A DNA stretch of 64,000 nucleotides from Thalassotalea hakodatensis (lineage in GTDB: Bacteria > Pseudomonadota > Gammaproteobacteria > Enterobacterales > Alteromonadaceae), in the NCBI RefSeq assembly GCF_030295995.1, contig NZ_AP027365.1:3380066-3444065 (forward strand), given 5' to 3'. A program made the translations under genes and the position numbers. This document shows positions 24,717-33,732 of the stretch, piece after piece. The notes under the pieces are model-generated. The model saw only the letters and a program-made list of their open reading frames with translations, was not told the DNA's origin and did not search any database. Within the stretch, counting starts at the first letter, position 1. The number at the start of each line of letters is the position of its first letter.

Positions 24717-27131
24717 ATGAATCGCGTAAAAAAATCTCTCGCTGCCGGCTTACTTCTACTGTTATTAATCATTTCGATGGCAGCAACATGGCTATACAGC
24801 CAAATAGATGGCTCATTACCACAACTTGAAGGTAAAACAACATTATTTGGCTTAGAAAAAAGCGTTATGATAGAGCGCGACAGTAACGGTGTGGCAACCA
24901 TCACAGCAGATAATAGGCAAGATCTAGCGCTTGCTACCGGCTTTTTACATGCCCAAGAGCGCTTCTTTCAAATGGACACTTTACGAAGAAACGCCGCGGG
25001 TGAATTATCAAGTTTATTTGGTGCCACTGCACTTTCCTATGACAAATCAGTTCGGATCCATCGGTTTCGTCAACGTGCAGAAGATATCGTTCAACAGCTT
25101 TCACCTTACGAAAAGATAATACTTGATGCCTACACTACAGGTGTAAACGAAGGTTTAAGACGTTTAAAAGCTTACCCATTCGAATATTTATTGTTACAAC
25201 AGCGACCAGTTGAGTGGCGCCCAGAAGACAGTATTTTAGCGGTCTTTTCTATGTATTTAGATTTACAACATAAAGATGGAAAGCGAGAAAGAACACTAGG
25301 ATTATTGCAAACGTTGTTAAATGACAAGGTATATCAATTTTTAAACCCCAAAGGCAGTGTTTGGGACGCCGCATTAGATGGCACTTCATATCAACCAGCA
25401 CCACTACCAGACACACCTTGGCCTAGTGCAACATCTTCAACAACTCCATCAAAGAACACCCATTCTTTAGTATTAACGTTAGTTGATGCTTTTAATACAC
25501 ACAAACACACCGAAGCATTACCTGGCTCTAATAATTGGGCAGTTTCAGGCGCTTTATCTCAAACAGGTAGTGCTATTGTCGCTAACGACATGCATTTAAC
25601 GTTACGTATTCCTAACACTTGGTATCGTGCCCGGTTTATATATCAAGACAATAATGCTACAACCGATATAACTGGCATTACACTGCCCGGCACCCCTACC
25701 ATGGTTTCAGGCAGTAACGGTCATATTTCATGGGGTTTCACCAATAGTTATGGCGACTTTAGTGATGTGATCGTATTAGAAACCAATGAGCAAAACACTG
25801 AGTACCTCACACCAGAAGGTTTTAAACCTTTTATCAACACCACACAAATGGTAGCAATTAAGCAACAACTTTCAGAAGAAGTACAACTTCAAGAAACTAT
25901 TTGGGGACCTGTTATTGGTAAAAACCATTTAGGTCAATTACTTGCTTATCGCTGGACAGCACACGACTCGACGGCAGTGAATTTAGGCTTATTGAAATTA
26001 GAATCGGCTGCAACGGTAAAACAAGCATTTACCGTTGCAGCAAATACCGGTATTCCAGCACAAAATATGGTTATTGGGGATAAAAACGGTAACATTGGCT
26101 GGACAATAATAGGAAAGATCCCTAAACGAAATAAACCCTTTGGTGAAACACCTGTATCGTGGGCGAAGGGTAAGTATCAATGGAATGGATATTTGCCAGC
26201 CACAGATTACCCCAGCATTTATAACCCAAAAACACAACGATTATGGACGGCAAATGCCCGTGTTGTTGGCGGAGATATGCTGAAAAAACTAGGCAACGGC
26301 GGTTACGCACTAGGTGCACGTGCGAAACAAATTTCACAACGCTTATTTGCAGAAAACTCTTTCGATGAAACAACACTACTGGATATTGCACTTGATGATA
26401 ACGCTGTATTTTTAGATCGTTGGCATGAATTTATTATCGATCAGGTATTAACCACCGATATCATTGAGCAATACCCTGATTGGCAAGAAGCAAAAACCTT
26501 ATTACTCGCAGAAACCGAACTATCGGCAAGTGTCGATTCAGTAAGCTATCGTTTGATCAGAAACTTTCGTTTAGCGCTCCGTGATCGCGTATTTAGTCAA
26601 TTAGCAGCTAACATGGAAAACATTGATAAGTCTTTTGACATTCGTTCCATCCGCCATCAATTAGAAATACCGCTATGGCAATTAGTCACCCAACAACCGA
26701 ATAACTTCTTATGGTTGCCAGATGAAGAGTGGCAGCAAACTTTTATCTTGGCATTTGAGCTAACCTTTCAAACGCTAACGAAAGATCAAGACCTTACTAG
26801 CGCAACGTGGGGGCAACAAAATACAGCTGCGATACAACACCCGTTAGCGAAAGGCTTACCACTGCTCTCGAGTTGGTTATCAATGCCAACAACACCCATG
26901 CCGGGTGATAGTTATATGCCAAGAGTACAAAGTGCTCACTTTGGAGCTTCTCAGCGTATGGTAGTATCACCAGGCTATGAAGAGCATGGTATTTTTCATA
27001 TGCCCACGAGTCAAGCAAGCCATCCTTGGAGCCCTTATTTTGCAGTAGGACATCAAGATTGGCTGGACGGTAAGACATCCCCATTTTTACCTGGAAAAAC
27101 TAAATATACACTAACCTTGCTAAGTTATTAG
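24717..27131 (+). CDS. Penicillin acylase family (Ntn-hydrolase) protein
   Basis: An 804-residue precursor with an uncleaved-type or signal-anchor N-terminus (about 8-28). The Ntn-hydrolase autocleavage site is ALPG|SNNWAVSG, making Ser271 the N-terminal nucleophile of the beta chain. The alpha-chain region (NGVATITADNRQDLALATGFLHAQERFFQMD) is characteristic. Members hydrolyse acyl amides, including penicillin G, glutaryl compounds and acyl-homoserine lactones, so quorum quenching is one possible role. The substrate cannot be told from the sequence. It is followed after 8 bases by a MAPEG gene. Confidence 0.92.
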   Translation: MNRVKKSLAAGLLLLLLIISMAATWLYSQIDGSLPQLEGKTTLFGLEKSVMIERDSNGVATITADNRQDLALATGFLHAQERFFQMDTLRRNAAGELSSLFGATALSYDKSVRIHRFRQRAEDIVQQLSPYEKIILDAYTTGVNEGLRRLKAYPFEYLLLQQRPVEWRPEDSILAVFSMYLDLQHKDGKRERTLGLLQTLLNDKVYQFLNPKGSVWDAALDGTSYQPAPLPDTPWPSATSSTTPSKNTHSLVLTLVDAFNTHKHTEALPGSNNWAVSGALSQTGSAIVANDMHLTLRIPNTWYRARFIYQDNNATTDITGITLPGTPTMVSGSNGHISWGFTNSYGDFSDVIVLETNEQNTEYLTPEGFKPFINTTQMVAIKQQLSEEVQLQETIWGPVIGKNHLGQLLAYRWTAHDSTAVNLGLLKLESAATVKQAFTVAANTGIPAQNMVIGDKNGNIGWTIIGKIPKRNKPFGETPVSWAKGKYQWNGYLPATDYPSIYNPKTQRLWTANARVVGGDMLKKLGNGGYALGARAKQISQRLFAENSFDETTLLDIALDDNAVFLDRWHEFIIDQVLTTDIIEQYPDWQEAKTLLLAETELSASVDSVSYRLIRNFRLALRDRVFSQLAANMENIDKSFDIRSIRHQLEIPLWQLVTQQPNNFLWLPDEEWQQTFILAFELTFQTLTKDQDLTSATWGQQNTAAIQHPLAKGLPLLSSWLSMPTTPMPGDSYMPRVQSAHFGASQRMVVSPGYEEHGIFHMPTSQASHPWSPYFAVGHQDWLDGKTSPFLPGKTKYTLTLLSY

Positions 27132-27139
27132 GAACCAAC

Positions 27140-27526
27140 ATGACTCTTCTCATCAGCTGTTTACTCATTGCCCTATTGTTGCCGTATATTGCTAAATTAC
27201 CTGTTGCAATTGCGATGCACAAACTTGGAGGCTACAACAACAAGGCCCCAAGAAGCCAACAAGCAAAATTAACCGGGTTTGGTGCTCGCGCATTAGCAGC
27301 TCACCAAAATGCCTTCGAGTCTGTCATTATTTTTGCGCCTGCGGTTATTTTAGCGATCGCAACTAACCATACTGGCGAACTCATTCAGCAACTTGCTATA
27401 GCCCATATTGTTGCGCGCATCTTTTATCACATTCTCTATTTGGCTAATATTAGTACGTTGCGTAGTATTATTTGGGGTATTAGTTTATTGTGCGCGTTAA
27501 CCATTGTGTGGCAGTGTTTACCGTAA
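27140..27526 (+). CDS. MAPEG family membrane protein
   Basis: A 128-residue, four-segment membrane protein. The conserved MAPEG region is visible: FGARALAAHQNAFESVIIFAPAVI and HIVARIFYHILYLANIS. The family includes microsomal glutathione transferases and leukotriene synthases; the bacterial short forms have no firmly assigned substrate. It follows the acylase gene closely and probably shares its promoter. There is no sequence indication of a functional link between the two. Confidence 0.85.
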   Translation: MTLLISCLLIALLLPYIAKLPVAIAMHKLGGYNNKAPRSQQAKLTGFGARALAAHQNAFESVIIFAPAVILAIATNHTGELIQQLAIAHIVARIFYHILYLANISTLRSIIWGISLLCALTIVWQCLP

Positions 27527-27629
27527 TGCATGCCAAAAGCTGGCTTATATAGCAAAGTACAAACGGTTGATGTCAAATAGGTATAAATAAATTGTTGAAA
27601 AACACCGGCGTGCTAGCTAAAGTAAACCG

Positions 27630-27683
27630 ATGAACAATATAACACTCTCTTTTATCTTTATCTTTTTTAGAACCCAGCACTAG
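27630..27683 (+). CDS. pheL: Phe-rich leader peptide of the pheA attenuator
   Basis: A 17-codon frame, MNNITLSFIFIFFRTQH, contains four phenylalanine codons in six positions, and sits just ahead of a terminator and pheA. This matches the design of the E. coli pheL attenuator, where a ribosome stalling on Phe codons prevents terminator formation. The frame is too short for routine gene finding. The ribosome-binding site (TAAAG region) is weak, which lowers certainty a little. Confidence 0.82.
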   Translation: MNNITLSFIFIFFRTQH

Positions 27684-27738
27684 GGAGAGTTGTTGTCGTA
27701 CAGAATTAGCGATAAACCTCCCAAGCGGAGGTTTTTTT
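27684..27738 (+). promoter_or_regulatory. pheA transcription attenuator
   Basis: The terminator stem is aacctcc (27715-27721) with ggaggtt (27727-27733), followed by seven T's. The segment gggagagtt (27684-27692), just past the leader stop, can pair with aacctccc as an antiterminator. It can also pair with the ctctct of the leader frame (27645-27650) as the pause hairpin. All three alternative structures of a classical attenuator are therefore present. Confidence 0.85.
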
Positions 27739-27784
27739 ATGCCAAGAAGAATCTTTATTATTAGTAACGTTGGAAACACCCCTT

Positions 27785-28978
27785 ATGTCCGTAAGCGAAG
27801 AATTAGATCTTAATAAAATCAGAGAACACATAACGCAACTTGATCAAGAATTACTTGCGTTATTTGCAAAACGCCGTTCACTTACGCTAAATGTTGCTAA
27901 AAGCAAAGCGCATCAAATTAGACCTGTCCGTGACCAACAACGCGAGCAAGATTTGCTCGTTCGCCTAATTAAGCAAGGTAGAGAATATGGCCTTGATGCC
28001 CACTATGTTACCAGCGTTTTTCAAACCATCATTGAAGATTCAGTGTTAAATCAACAGGCTTATTTACAAACACTTGCTAACCCTAACATTGAAATGCCAG
28101 CAGTGAGTGTGGCTTTTTTAGGCAACAAAGGTTCGTATAGCTATTTAGCCAGTCACCGTTACTTTTCGAGAAGAGCAGAAAAAATTATCGAACATGGTTG
28201 CCAAAGCTTTAGTGAAATTTTACAACAGGTTGAATCAGGACACGCAGACTACGGAATGCTGCCAATCGAAAATACAAGTTCAGGCGGTATCAATCAAGTT
28301 TACGACTTATTGCAACACACTAACCTTTCAATTGTTGGTGAAATTACCCAGCCAATTGAACATTGTTTACTTACTGCAGTTAATACCAGCCTTAGCAATA
28401 TCAAAACGATTTACGCCCACGGCCAACCTTTCGCACAATGTAGTAACTTTCTTGATAAACAAAGTGGCATGCGCATTGAATATTGCGAAAGCACTGCAGA
28501 AGCCATGGCAAAAGCAAATGAATTACAAGATCCAACTGTTGCTGTTATAGGCAGTGAAGAAGGTGGTAAACTGTACAATTTGCATGCACTAGAAAAAGCA
28601 ATCGCTAATCAATCAGAAAACCATAGTCGCTTTATTTTAGTCGCAAGAAAGCCAATAGAAGTTGCGGAGCAAATTCCTGCAAAAACCACTTTTATTCTTG
28701 CTACAGGACAAAAACCTGGCGCATTAGTTGAGTGTTTAGTGATCCTCAAAAATGCCGGTATTAACATGTGTAAACTAGAGTCAAGGCCGATTCAAGGTCG
28801 CCCTTGGGAAGAAATGTTTTATATTGATGTAGAAGCAAACCTAAAGCAAATTACCATGCAAGAGGCGATAAGATCGTTAACGTCAATCACAAATTTTATC
28901 AAAGTACTCGGTTGTTACCCTATCGAACATATTAATCCAACCAGTGTACCTAGCAGTGCGCTAAACACCAGTTCATAG
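27785..28978 (+). CDS. pheA: Bifunctional chorismate mutase/prephenate dehydratase
   Basis: The 397-residue P-protein converts chorismate to prephenate and then phenylpyruvate, the committed steps to phenylalanine. Domains: chorismate mutase AroQ (about 8-95, RRSLTLNVAKSKA), prephenate dehydratase (105-285, with the TxSGG-type ENTSSGGINQVYDLL), and an ACT regulatory domain with the Phe-binding motif GALVECLVIL...KLESRP. The ATG at 27785 is preferred over an upstream in-frame TTG because the family begins near here. Expression is controlled by the attenuator directly upstream; the ACT domain implies feedback inhibition by phenylalanine. Confidence 0.95.
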   Translation: MSVSEELDLNKIREHITQLDQELLALFAKRRSLTLNVAKSKAHQIRPVRDQQREQDLLVRLIKQGREYGLDAHYVTSVFQTIIEDSVLNQQAYLQTLANPNIEMPAVSVAFLGNKGSYSYLASHRYFSRRAEKIIEHGCQSFSEILQQVESGHADYGMLPIENTSSGGINQVYDLLQHTNLSIVGEITQPIEHCLLTAVNTSLSNIKTIYAHGQPFAQCSNFLDKQSGMRIEYCESTAEAMAKANELQDPTVAVIGSEEGGKLYNLHALEKAIANQSENHSRFILVARKPIEVAEQIPAKTTFILATGQKPGALVECLVILKNAGINMCKLESRPIQGRPWEEMFYIDVEANLKQITMQEAIRSLTSITNFIKVLGCYPIEHINPTSVPSSALNTSS

Positions 28979-28998
28979 ATATTCTCGTAGGTAATGTT

Positions 28999-29031
28999 AC
29001 ATGTTAGCGTGTGAATTTCACGTTAACATGT
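28999..29031. terminator. Hairpin downstream of pheA
   Basis: acatgttagcgtg and cacgttaacatgt form a 13-bp stem with one G-T pair and a 7-base loop, 21 bases after the pheA stop. There is no U-run on the plus side, so it may stop transcripts inefficiently or protect the 3' end. Confidence 0.55.
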
Positions 29032-29194
29032 CACGTAAAAACGACTATTCAAGCCGCTAAACATATCGCAATAAATACTCAATAGTCTTCATACGTAATA
29101 AATTTATGAAGAAATTTCAGAGAAGTGCAAACATTTAGTAAAATTCCCGATATACTAAGAAAAACCATATCACGAAACTAACAGGATGGATTAA

Positions 29195-29926
29195 GTGAAA
29201 GTTATTTCTTCAATTATTGTAGTAATTCTACTTCTTTGCGGCGGAGCATTATGGTTTATTGCTGGTGGCTCACTAAATGAATATGTCAAAACACAAATTG
29301 AAACTGTTGGGCATCAGGTAACAGAACAAAATGTGACCGTTAATCAAGTCGACATTCAATTAGCCAAAGGTGCAGGCAGCATTTATGGTTTAAATCTACC
29401 TAACCCTAGCCAATACAACTACCCAAATGCATTCACTTTAGACGAAATCACTCTCGATATTAATATTGAAAGTCTGATTGAAGAACCTATTGTTTTAGAT
29501 GCTATCGTTATTCAAAAACCTGAAGCATTTGTAGAGTTCACCAAGGAAGGAAATGCTAACATCAAAGAGTTAATCGATACTATCGGAAAAAACTTACCTA
29601 AATCACAAGCAGAAGAAGCGCCAAGCACGAAAGCTGAGCCCAAAATAGCGATTAAAAAGGTTATTTTAGCAGGCACTGCGTTATCAATGGATTTATCAGC
29701 ATTAGGTAATAAAGAACATCAAGCAACATTACCAGATATTACCTTAACCAATATTGGTGGTGAACAAGGGTTGCCTGCGAGCCAATTAGGGAGTGTTATT
29801 ATTAAAGAAGCGTTGTCTGAAATTTGGCGTCACACCAAAAAAGTACAAAAAGAGAAACTCAAAGACAAAGCAAAAGAAAAAATCAAAGAAAAAGCGAAAG
29901 AAAAATTATCTGAATTATTTAATTAA
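29195..29926 (+). CDS. AsmA-like envelope protein with basic C-terminal helix
   Basis: A 243-residue protein with an N-terminal membrane segment (about 4-25). An AsmA/DUF748-like beta region follows (VNQVDIQLAKGAGSIYGLNLPNP, FTLDEITLDINIESL, IKKVILAGTALSMD). The strikingly charged helix at the end consists of KAKEKIKEKAKEK-type repeats before SELFN. AsmA-like proteins act in outer membrane assembly or lipid transport, but this short form has no defined role. The GTG start follows AGGATGG. It is followed by a small outer-membrane beta-barrel gene after 24 bases. Confidence 0.65.
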   Translation: MKVISSIIVVILLLCGGALWFIAGGSLNEYVKTQIETVGHQVTEQNVTVNQVDIQLAKGAGSIYGLNLPNPSQYNYPNAFTLDEITLDINIESLIEEPIVLDAIVIQKPEAFVEFTKEGNANIKELIDTIGKNLPKSQAEEAPSTKAEPKIAIKKVILAGTALSMDLSALGNKEHQATLPDITLTNIGGEQGLPASQLGSVIIKEALSEIWRHTKKVQKEKLKDKAKEKIKEKAKEKLSELFN

Positions 29927-29950
29927 CAACGTTACTGAGAGATTGCTGCA

Positions 29951-30547
29951 ATGAAACACAGTATTTTAATAATGATAATCATTGTTTCTTTGATAATGGT
30001 GAACAATTCCGTTAAGGCTTCAGAGTGGGAATTTAGTGCTCATGTGGGTCAATCTTGGGCGCCCGATTTGAACGGCTTCAACAATAGCGAAACTATTACC
30101 ATTGATGACGGTATCAATTATGGTTTAGGAATCGCTTGGTTTGATTCACCAACCGGTATGGGGCAAGTACTTTTTAACCACGTTAAACATGACTTCATTA
30201 GCGAGTATGATCAAAGCCAGCAATCACTCGACATTTTATATGGTCACTTCAATGGTATTGCGCTTTTTAAGCAAGAAAACTACACAACAACCGTATCTCT
30301 TGGTTTAGGTGGCGCAGCATTTGAAACTGAACAAAACAATGAGCTCTATCCTTCAGCAACACTTGCTTTAGGTACTCGCTACGAGTTTTCAGATAATCTA
30401 TCGTTTTTTACTGAGCTTAGAGGTTATGCAAGCTTAGTTGATGAAGACGATAATATATTTTGCCAAGCTGAAAGCTGCCATGCACAATTTGAAGATAACC
30501 TTTGGTTTGAAGCAAATGTCGTCATCGGCATTGCTTTTCGATTTTAA
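29951..30547 (+). CDS. Predicted outer-membrane beta-barrel protein
   Basis: The 198-residue precursor has a signal peptide (cleavage after VKA, about residue 23). Alternating amphipathic strands follow and the protein ends in phenylalanine (VVIGIAFRF), as in small OmpA/OmpW-type barrels. Two cysteines near residues 174 and 179 (CQAESC) may form an extracellular disulfide. Function unknown. It lies between the AsmA-like gene and a DUF3012 lipoprotein, all reading the same way. Confidence 0.7.
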   Translation: MKHSILIMIIIVSLIMVNNSVKASEWEFSAHVGQSWAPDLNGFNNSETITIDDGINYGLGIAWFDSPTGMGQVLFNHVKHDFISEYDQSQQSLDILYGHFNGIALFKQENYTTTVSLGLGGAAFETEQNNELYPSATLALGTRYEFSDNLSFFTELRGYASLVDEDDNIFCQAESCHAQFEDNLWFEANVVIGIAFRF

Positions 30548-30585
30548 ACATTATTTATTTCTATTGGTATAAAAGGACAAACTAA

Positions 30586-30762
30586 ATGACTAAAGTAATT
30601 GCTGTAATATGCACTTCAATATTACTAGTTGCTTGTGCCCCTGAAGTGGGCTCTAAAGCATGGTGTGAAGCGATGAAAGAAAAACCCAAAGGAGATTGGA
30701 CAGCTAACGAAGCTGCCGATTATACCAAGCATTGTTTGTTTAAATCAGACGACGAAGAGTAA
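30586..30762 (+). CDS. DUF3012 small lipoprotein
   Basis: A 58-residue precursor with a lipobox (LLVAC, lipid Cys17) and the signature CAPEVGSKAWCEAMKEKPKG, followed by DWTANEAADYTKHCLF. This is the DUF3012 family of marine gammaproteobacterial lipoproteins. Two cysteines in the mature part (WCEAM, KHCLF) probably pair. The AAAAGGA before the ATG supports the start. The function is unknown. It ends at a strong bidirectional terminator. Confidence 0.85.
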   Translation: MTKVIAVICTSILLVACAPEVGSKAWCEAMKEKPKGDWTANEAADYTKHCLFKSDDEE

Positions 30763-30763
30763 C

Positions 30764-30797
30764 AAAAAACACAACGCCTAGGCGTTGTGTTTTTTTA
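30764..30797. terminator. Bidirectional terminator
   Basis: The perfect palindrome acacaacgcctaggcgttgtgt (30769-30790), flanked by A's on the left and T's on the right, serves both the DUF3012 gene and the convergent thioredoxin-like gene, whose stop codon (30778-30780) lies inside the stem. Confidence 0.93.
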
Positions 30798-31257
30798 TCA
30801 TCTTATCTATATCATCCACTAATGATTTTCTTGAACGCTCAATAATTCTACCGATTTCTTGGTCATCTACATAAATAACAATCGTTGGTGTAAACTGCAC
30901 TCCCGCTTTTTTAGCTCGTCCTTTTGCTTCTGTTTTTTGATAATTTAACGCGATCAACTGATACGAAAACGCTTTATTTACGTCCATAATTTTCAATAAC
31001 TTCGGCACTTCGCGTTCACTATCATGGCACCATGTACCAAAATAAACATCAAAGTGAGTACTATCGGGCCATTCCCGTATTAATGCCGTTTCTTCCTCAC
31101 TAAGGTGAAATTGGTGGTAACCATTAGAAAATTGCACTTGAGAAGACAGTAACTGTTGGCGTGATATATCGCCCTCTGCCATCTGCTCTGTATCATTTAA
31201 GGCACAACCTGCTAACAAACCAATGCTTAAACAACAGCTCAAAAATTGTTTTTTCAT
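30778..31257 (-). CDS. Thioredoxin-fold lipoprotein
   Basis: A 159-residue lipoprotein (LLAGC, lipid Cys18) with a thioredoxin-like fold. The active-site region FGTWCHDSEREVPKLLKIMD has a single cysteine in place of CxxC, and the cis-proline strand is VQFTPTIVIYVDDQEIGRI. The missing second cysteine argues against simple disulfide exchange; a single-Cys peroxidatic or binding role is possible. It is 6 bases after tyrA, so it forms the third gene of the aroF-tyrA transcript. The functional link to tyrosine synthesis is not obvious. Confidence 0.8.
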   Translation of the reverse strand: MKKQFLSCCLSIGLLAGCALNDTEQMAEGDISRQQLLSSQVQFSNGYHQFHLSEEETALIREWPDSTHFDVYFGTWCHDSEREVPKLLKIMDVNKAFSYQLIALNYQKTEAKGRAKKAGVQFTPTIVIYVDDQEIGRIIERSRKSLVDDIDKMIKKHNA

Positions 31258-31263
31258 GTTATA

Positions 31264-32403
31264 TCAATGTTTTTTTAATTCGTTTGCTTTTAATAACATG
31301 GCTTTACTTTCATGTAAAAAGGTTTCTGCATAATCACCAAACCAATCAGAAACCTGATTAAACATGCTGACAAAAGCGGTTTTATCGCCCATTTCTACAT
31401 CTTCTAATAATTCAAGAAAACGATAAGCAAAACGCTTCATCATGGCAACATTTTCACGGTTTGAAAAAATAATATCCGTATATAAAATAGGATTTTGCGC
31501 AAACAATCGCCCTACCATAATCAACTCTAGACGGTAAATAGGTGAACTCATCTCTACCAATTGAGATATTTCAGCGCCTTCAGCCATTAAATGATAGCCA
31601 TAAGCAATAGTAGAAAAATGTCTCATTACTTGTACCATCGACATGGCATCATCGTGTTGATGGGCACTAACGGCATGAATTTTAGCTCCCCAAACAGTGA
31701 ACTGTTCTAATAACCATTGATATTTATCTGGTGAACGACCTTCACATGCAATAATAGTTTGTTTAATCAAACCAGAAACATCTGGACCAAACATAGGATG
31801 TAAACCAACCACAGGCCCATTATGCACCTTCATCATTTCAAACAATGGCGATGCTTTTACACTGGTAAAATCCGCTAAAATACAATCATCAGGCAGTTGG
31901 GATAACTGTCCAATAATGTTGGTGGTTAACCTTATTGGCACTGAAACTATCACTAAACTAGCGTCAGCAAGTATCTCTTTACTTCTAGGCCAATCGTCAT
32001 GCTCCAGTATTTCCACCGCGTAATGAGAGCGAGTGAACAAATCAACAAATACTGCACCAAGTTGTCCAGCCCCACCAATGACGACTACTTTTCTGCAATC
32101 AAGGTTTACACAGCGGTAACCACTGGCATCTTGGCTTCGATAAGAATCTCGCATTAATCGACGAAGAATATCTTCTATAAGCTCAGGACAAACGCCCGCT
32201 TGCTCAGCTTGCTCTCGACGTTTCATCAACAGCTGAGTTTCTCGATCAGGCGCATAAATTGGCATGCCTACTTGGCTTTTCAGCGCACCAACCTTACTGG
32301 TAATCGTACGACGCTTTGCAAGAAGCTCAACTAATTGGCTATCTACCTCGTCTATTTGGTCTCGTAAAGCCGTAAGCTCAACAGTGATGTCTGGTTTATC
32401 CAT
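31264..32403 (-). CDS. tyrA: Bifunctional chorismate mutase/prephenate dehydrogenase
   Basis: A 379-residue T-protein with an AroQ chorismate mutase domain (1-90, RRTITSKVGALKSQVGMPIYAPDRE), an NAD-binding dehydrogenase domain (GGAGQLGAVF, residues 110-119), and a helical C-terminal part (VVGLHPMFGPDV, the catalytic-histidine region). It makes 4-hydroxyphenylpyruvate for tyrosine. It follows aroF by 9 bases, as in the E. coli aroF-tyrA operon, and should be under the TyrR-like sites upstream of aroF. Confidence 0.95.
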   Translation of the reverse strand: MDKPDITVELTALRDQIDEVDSQLVELLAKRRTITSKVGALKSQVGMPIYAPDRETQLLMKRREQAEQAGVCPELIEDILRRLMRDSYRSQDASGYRCVNLDCRKVVVIGGAGQLGAVFVDLFTRSHYAVEILEHDDWPRSKEILADASLVIVSVPIRLTTNIIGQLSQLPDDCILADFTSVKASPLFEMMKVHNGPVVGLHPMFGPDVSGLIKQTIIACEGRSPDKYQWLLEQFTVWGAKIHAVSAHQHDDAMSMVQVMRHFSTIAYGYHLMAEGAEISQLVEMSSPIYRLELIMVGRLFAQNPILYTDIIFSNRENVAMMKRFAYRFLELLEDVEMGDKTAFVSMFNQVSDWFGDYAETFLHESKAMLLKANELKKH

Positions 32404-32412
32404 AACTATACT

Positions 32413-33510
32413 TTATTGAATTCTCGTTTTTAAAACAGTGGCTAATTGATCAACACTTCGCATAAGCAATGCTTTTGTCGTACTAAAATCAATACATGCA
32501 TCAGTCACTGAAACACCATATTGTAGTTCCGTTTTTGGTAAATTTGCGCTTTGATTACCTTCATTTAAATGACTTTCAAGCATAATACCAATAATAGATT
32601 TATTGCCATTAACAATTTGTTCAACCACATCATCAGCGACAATAGGTTGACGACGATAATCTTTGTTTGAATTACCGTGAGAACAGTCTACAACGATACC
32701 TGGTTCTAAGTGATGTTTTGCTAATTGCTGTTCACAAAGCGCTATATCATCTGCTTGATAATTCGGTTTCTTACCACCTCGTAAAATAACATGACCATCA
32801 GGGTTACCCGATGTTGTAATTAAGGCAACTTGCCCTTGCTGGTTTATTCCCATGAAACGATGTGCTGATGCAGCAGATTGCATCGCATTAATTGCCACAT
32901 CTAAACTACCATTTGTACCGTTTTTAAAGCCTATTGGCATTGATAAACCGCTTGCCATTTCGCGATGTGTTTGCGATTCAGTCGTTCTAGCACCAATGGC
33001 AGACCAGCTAAAAAGTTCCGCTAAATACTGGGGGCTTATTGGATCTAGTGCTTCAGTTGCCAAAGGTAAACCTAAATCCGTTAGATATAACAATAGTTCA
33101 CGTGCTTTTCTTAAGCCATTTTCTACATCGAATGAACCATTCATATGTGGATCATTAATCAGGCCTTTCCAACCTACCGTTGTCCTTGGTTTTTCAAAGT
33201 AAACACGCATCACAATATATAAGGTATCTTTATATTGATCATGCAGTGTTTTTAGCTGTTGAGCATATTCTTTAGCAGCTTCAACGTCATGGATAGAGCA
33301 AGGACCACTGATCACGAGAAAACGATGATCTTTTTTATGAATGATATTAGAAATATCTTGTCGTGCATTAATGATAAATTCTCGGCCCTTTGTTGACAGC
33401 GGCAATTCTTCGCGAAGCTGCTCAGGCGTTAATAACACTTCTTCGGCATTGACATGTATATTGTTTAGAGACCCTTGTGGGCTTATCGCATTCGATTTTA
33501 GTTCAGACAT
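32413..33510 (-). CDS. aroF: 3-deoxy-7-phosphoheptulonate synthase (class I DAHP synthase)
   Basis: A 365-residue class I DAHP synthase, the first enzyme of aromatic amino-acid synthesis (PEP plus erythrose 4-phosphate). Signatures include LVISGPCSIHD, MRVYFEKPRTTVGWKGLINDP, the metal/PEP site IGARTTESQTHREMASGLSMP, GFKNGTNG and IVVDCSHGNSNKD. Pairing with tyrA and the TyrR-box-like sites upstream make the tyrosine-regulated isozyme (aroF) the likely identity. The feedback specificity itself is inferred from context, not read from residues. Confidence 0.92.
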   Translation of the reverse strand: MSELKSNAISPQGSLNNIHVNAEEVLLTPEQLREELPLSTKGREFIINARQDISNIIHKKDHRFLVISGPCSIHDVEAAKEYAQQLKTLHDQYKDTLYIVMRVYFEKPRTTVGWKGLINDPHMNGSFDVENGLRKARELLLYLTDLGLPLATEALDPISPQYLAELFSWSAIGARTTESQTHREMASGLSMPIGFKNGTNGSLDVAINAMQSAASAHRFMGINQQGQVALITTSGNPDGHVILRGGKKPNYQADDIALCEQQLAKHHLEPGIVVDCSHGNSNKDYRRQPIVADDVVEQIVNGNKSIIGIMLESHLNEGNQSANLPKTELQYGVSVTDACIDFSTTKALLMRSVDQLATVLKTRIQ

Positions 33511-33610
33511 TTTATGTTCCAGATAATTTTAACAGCGAGTTTTATAAGAATAATACATATGTGCTAAACAGAGTGTTTAGCAATAGAAAGACCAAGAATA
33601 ATAAAGGCAA

Positions 33611-33638
33611 ATTATATTCAAAATCATTACATGTACAA
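33611..33638 (-). promoter_or_regulatory. Predicted sigma-70 promoter of aroF-tyrA
   Basis: On the minus strand, TTGTAC (complement of 33633-33638) and TATAAT (complement of 33611-33616) are spaced by 16 bases, about 100 bases before the aroF ATG. The first TyrR-box-like site abuts the -35 element. Confidence 0.6.
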
Positions 33639-33639
33639 C

Positions 33640-33657
33640 TGTAAAGTTTTATTTACT
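33640..33657. promoter_or_regulatory. TyrR-box-like site 1
   Basis: TGTAAAGTTTTATTTACT fits the TGTAAA-N6-TTTACA TyrR box with one mismatch. It lies next to the -35 of the aroF promoter, where binding would affect RNA polymerase. Confidence 0.75.
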
Positions 33658-33662
33658 CAATT

Positions 33663-33680
33663 TGTAATGATATTCTTACA
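33663..33680. promoter_or_regulatory. TyrR-box-like site 2
   Basis: TGTAATGATATTCTTACA fits the same consensus with two mismatches. It is centred 23 bp from site 1, about two helical turns, an arrangement suited to cooperative binding. Confidence 0.6.
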
Positions 33681-33732
33681 CGTTATTTTTTATCTGGCAA
33701 TCTATTTCTCATTTTCAAACTTAATTTTAAGC

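Noticed and set aside
27770-27784. Upstream TTG start for pheA
   Set aside because: It adds METPL with no family support, and the ATG at 27785 gives the usual N-terminus.
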